NCBI GenBank assembly: GCA_017849615.1
Contig: JAFIGS010000012.1
Span: 156,761-220,760 of the forward strand
Reading direction: 5' to 3'
DNA length: 64,000 nucleotides
From: Pseudolabrys sp.
Lineage (GTDB): Bacteria; Pseudomonadota; Alphaproteobacteria; Rhizobiales; Xanthobacteraceae
Shown: positions 62,603 through 64,000 of the stretch, piece after piece
How positions within the stretch are numbered: position 1 is the first letter of the stretch
How the letters are laid out: each line of letters begins with the position of its first letter
Notes under the pieces: model-generated
What the model was told of the DNA's origin: nothing
Seen by the model: the letters and a program-made list of their open reading frames with translations, nothing else
The model's database searches: none
Translations under genes and position numbers: made by a program

Positions 62603-63597
62603 TACTGTTCCCGGAAACGGATGGTTTTCGCCGGTTCCTGCGCCAGGTCCACCTCGGCGTAATTGGCGGCATTGAGCCCGCGCGCGGCGCAGTCCTTGTT
62701 GTCGGCGAGTTCGAAGCGGCCGTCGCGGGTGCACAAGGCGACGTCGCCGCCCCAGGCCAGCGCCACGCCATTCCTCCTCAGCGCCGCGCCCTTGTCGTCC
62801 ACCGCCTCGGCGTAGCTGTAGATCTTCTTCTGGTCGCCGCGCATTTCCGGCCGCACGCATTGCCCGGCCTCGACGCGGTACCAGCCGCGTGTGACGATCG
62901 CGCCGGCCTCCGTTGTGCCGATCGCGGCCATCACCGGATAGGCCGTGTCGTTGCACCAGGCAAAGCCGTGACCTTCCGGGCTCTGCGCCGCGGTCAGCAA
63001 GGTCGCGAAGAAATCGGCGCCGCCTGCGGCGTCCGCCGGCAGCTTGCGGTCGGCGAGGAATTTGGCGATCGCCGCTTGCGTCTTGCCGCCCTGGATACCG
63101 TCGATCGGATTGGCGTCGTAGCCGGCGATGACGAGCAGGCGCTGGATGCCGGCGAGGCGCGCCTGGGCGTCGTCGTAATCGGCTTCCTCGGCGAGGTTGA
63201 TGACCGGTCCGCGCGGTGAGTCGGATGGCCGCGCCGCGGTGAACCGCACCTGCTGGCTGACCGGACAGCCGCGGCCGTCGGCGATCTGGAACGTCGTCTC
63301 GCGCACGCAGAAATCGGCATTGCCGTTCTGCGGCAGCGGCGACGAGCCGTACACCGCCGGCGTTTTCGCGTGGATGTAGCTCATGTCGGCGTCATACTCG
63401 CCGTCGAGCACCTTGCTGCACTGGCCGGGATCGATGGTGATCCAGCCGCGCGTCTCCACCATGGCGCGGCGCTCGAGCCCGAGCGCGACATCCATGCGGT
63501 AGCTGGTGCGGTTGCAGAGCGACAGGTCCGCGCGCGCCGCGGTGGCGGTGAGAACCGCGGCGGCGGCGAGGCATCCGGCGATGAGGCGGCGAATCAT
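62602..63597 (-). CDS. secreted tandem-DUF1036 protein
   Basis: 331 residues with signal peptide (LIAGCLAAAAVLTATAARA). Two DUF1036 domains: the first starts LSLCNRTSYRMDVALGLE and the second FAWCNDTAYPVMAAIGT, each with TRGWxxxxxGQC (TRGWITIDPGQC; TRGWYRVEAGQC). Between them lies a stretch (about 150-205) like a peptidoglycan-binding fold (DAQARLAGIQRLLVIAGYDANPIDG). DUF1036 is of unknown function, often found singly. It may be a periplasmic structural protein. Downstream of argB in the same direction. Confidence 0.85.
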   Translation of the reverse strand: MIRRLIAGCLAAAAVLTATAARADLSLCNRTSYRMDVALGLERRAMVETRGWITIDPGQCSKVLDGEYDADMSYIHAKTPAVYGSSPLPQNGNADFCVRETTFQIADGRGCPVSQQVRFTAARPSDSPRGPVINLAEEADYDDAQARLAGIQRLLVIAGYDANPIDGIQGGKTQAAIAKFLADRKLPADAAGGADFFATLLTAAQSPEGHGFAWCNDTAYPVMAAIGTTEAGAIVTRGWYRVEAGQCVRPEMRGDQKKIYSYAEAVDDKGAALRRNGVALAWGGDVALCTRDGRFELADNKDCAARGLNAANYAEVDLAQEPAKTIRFREQ

Positions 63598-63633
63598 GGG
63601 CGCATGCTAATGCGCCCGCCGCGCCGCCCCAAT

Positions 63634-64000
63634 CTACTTGTGCATCAAGGTCCCGGCGCCGTGGTCGGTCAGCAGTTCCAGCAGCACCGCGTGCGGCACC
63701 TTGCCGTCCATGATGACGACGCCCTCGACGCCCTGGTCGAGCGCGTAGATGCAGGTTTCGACCTTGGGGATCATGCCGCCGGAGATGGTGCCGTCGGCGA
63801 TCAGCTTGCGCGCGTCGGCGACCGACAGGTCGGTGATCAGCTTCTTGTTCTTGTCGAGCACGCCCGGCACGTCGGTGAGCAGCAGCAGCCGCTTGGCCTT
63901 GAGCGCGCCGGCAATGGCGCCGGCGAAGGTGTCGGCATTGACGTTGAAGGTGCCGCCGTCGGCCGAGGCCGCGACCGGCGCCAGCACCGGGATCATCTCC
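63634..64000 (-). CDS. argB: acetylglutamate kinase, C-terminal part
   Basis: Only the last 122 codons lie in the window; the 5' end is beyond 64000. Amino-acid kinase features present: [31 protein letters not shown] (in parts: [16 protein letters not shown] and [12 protein letters not shown]) and [17 protein letters not shown]. It phosphorylates N-acetylglutamate in arginine synthesis and is normally arginine-inhibited. Next to the HAD phosphatase and dapD neighbourhood, as in related genomes. Confidence 0.92.
   Translation of the reverse strand, partial: EMIPVLAPVAASADGGTFNVNADTFAGAIAGALKAKRLLLLTDVPGVLDKNKKLITDLSVADARKLIADGTISGGMIPKVETCIYALDQGVEGVVIMDGKVPHAVLLELLTDHGAGTLMHK

Noticed and set aside
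62562-62771. 70-codon upstream extension of the HAD phosphatase
   Set aside because: It overlaps the end of the DUF1036 gene in another frame and lacks family features; ATG 62561 has a good ribosome site.

Overview
The window is high-GC chromosomal DNA (about 65% G+C by eye) from an alphaproteobacterium. It looks like a member of Hyphomicrobiales close to Bradyrhizobiaceae/Xanthobacteraceae. Supporting signs are a cycM-type membrane cytochrome c next to kdsB and pheA, the ffs-dnaX-ybaB-recR block, an argB / HAD nucleotidase / dapD / dapE / truA / fmt / def neighbourhood, a complete Caulobacter-type cpa/tad pilus locus, an AraC-type regulator divergent from pobA, and many rhizobial-style palindromic intergenic repeats. 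I see no phage, transposase, CRISPR array, tRNA or rRNA gene.

Layout. 1-1.8 kb: 5' end of a TadE-like gene and a divergent TadG-like von Willebrand protein. 1.8-12.4 kb: hrpB helicase, phosphohexomutase, a flavin monooxygenase, an uncharacterised secreted protein, a short-chain dehydrogenase, a small eRF1-like protein, pheA, kdsB, cycM. 12.6-20.3 kb: a Yej-type oligopeptide ABC operon with two tandem binding proteins. 20.4-23.4 kb: DsbA-like thioredoxin, NlpC/P60 hydrolase, M17 aminopeptidase. 23.5-36.4 kb: the tad/cpa type IVc pilus locus. Its minus-strand genes, in transcription order, are pilA, cpaA, cpaB, cpaC, cpaD, cpaE, cpaF, tadB, tadC. Plus-strand tadD, an orphan CpaC-N-like protein, two TadE-like pseudopilins and a sterol-desaturase-like gene surround them. 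36.4-39.4 kb: Lrp-type regulator, tandem rhodanese, YeeE/YedE transporter and a 50-residue cysteine-rich peptide. 39.5-44.97 kb: PfkB kinase, nudC, HIT protein, SRP RNA, dnaX, ybaB, recR. 45.1-48.6 kb: pobR-like, pobA, ampG-like. 48.8-56.2 kb: rmuC, def, fmt, GNAT, truA, osmC, dapE, a frameshifted DUF805 gene, dapD. 56.4-61.8 kb: hupE, mscS, a DUF1989 protein and a four-gene amino-acid ABC transporter with a good sigma-54 promoter. 61.9-64 kb: HAD nucleotidase, a tandem DUF1036 protein and the 3' part of argB.

How the parts work together. The pilus genes form one functional unit: prepilin, prepilin peptidase, secretin and pilotin, localisation ATPase, motor, inner-membrane platform, pseudopilins. 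An AT-rich 461-bp control region lies upstream of pilA. The rhodanese/YedE/peptide genes look like a sulfur-uptake and sulfane-sulfur handling module. Two boxes matching the Lrp consensus 41 bp apart suggest that the adjacent Lrp-type gene controls it. The DUF1989 gene and the sigma-54-driven ABC transporter look like a nitrogen-scavenging insert within the otherwise conserved lysine/arginine/translation neighbourhood. The signals I rate highest are the paired Lrp boxes, the paired 16-bp boxes in the pilA control region, the sigma-54 promoter, the leaderless DUF1989 promoter with a pentanucleotide-repeat spacer, and the 50-residue peptide. None is a demonstrated new system; they are leads read by eye.
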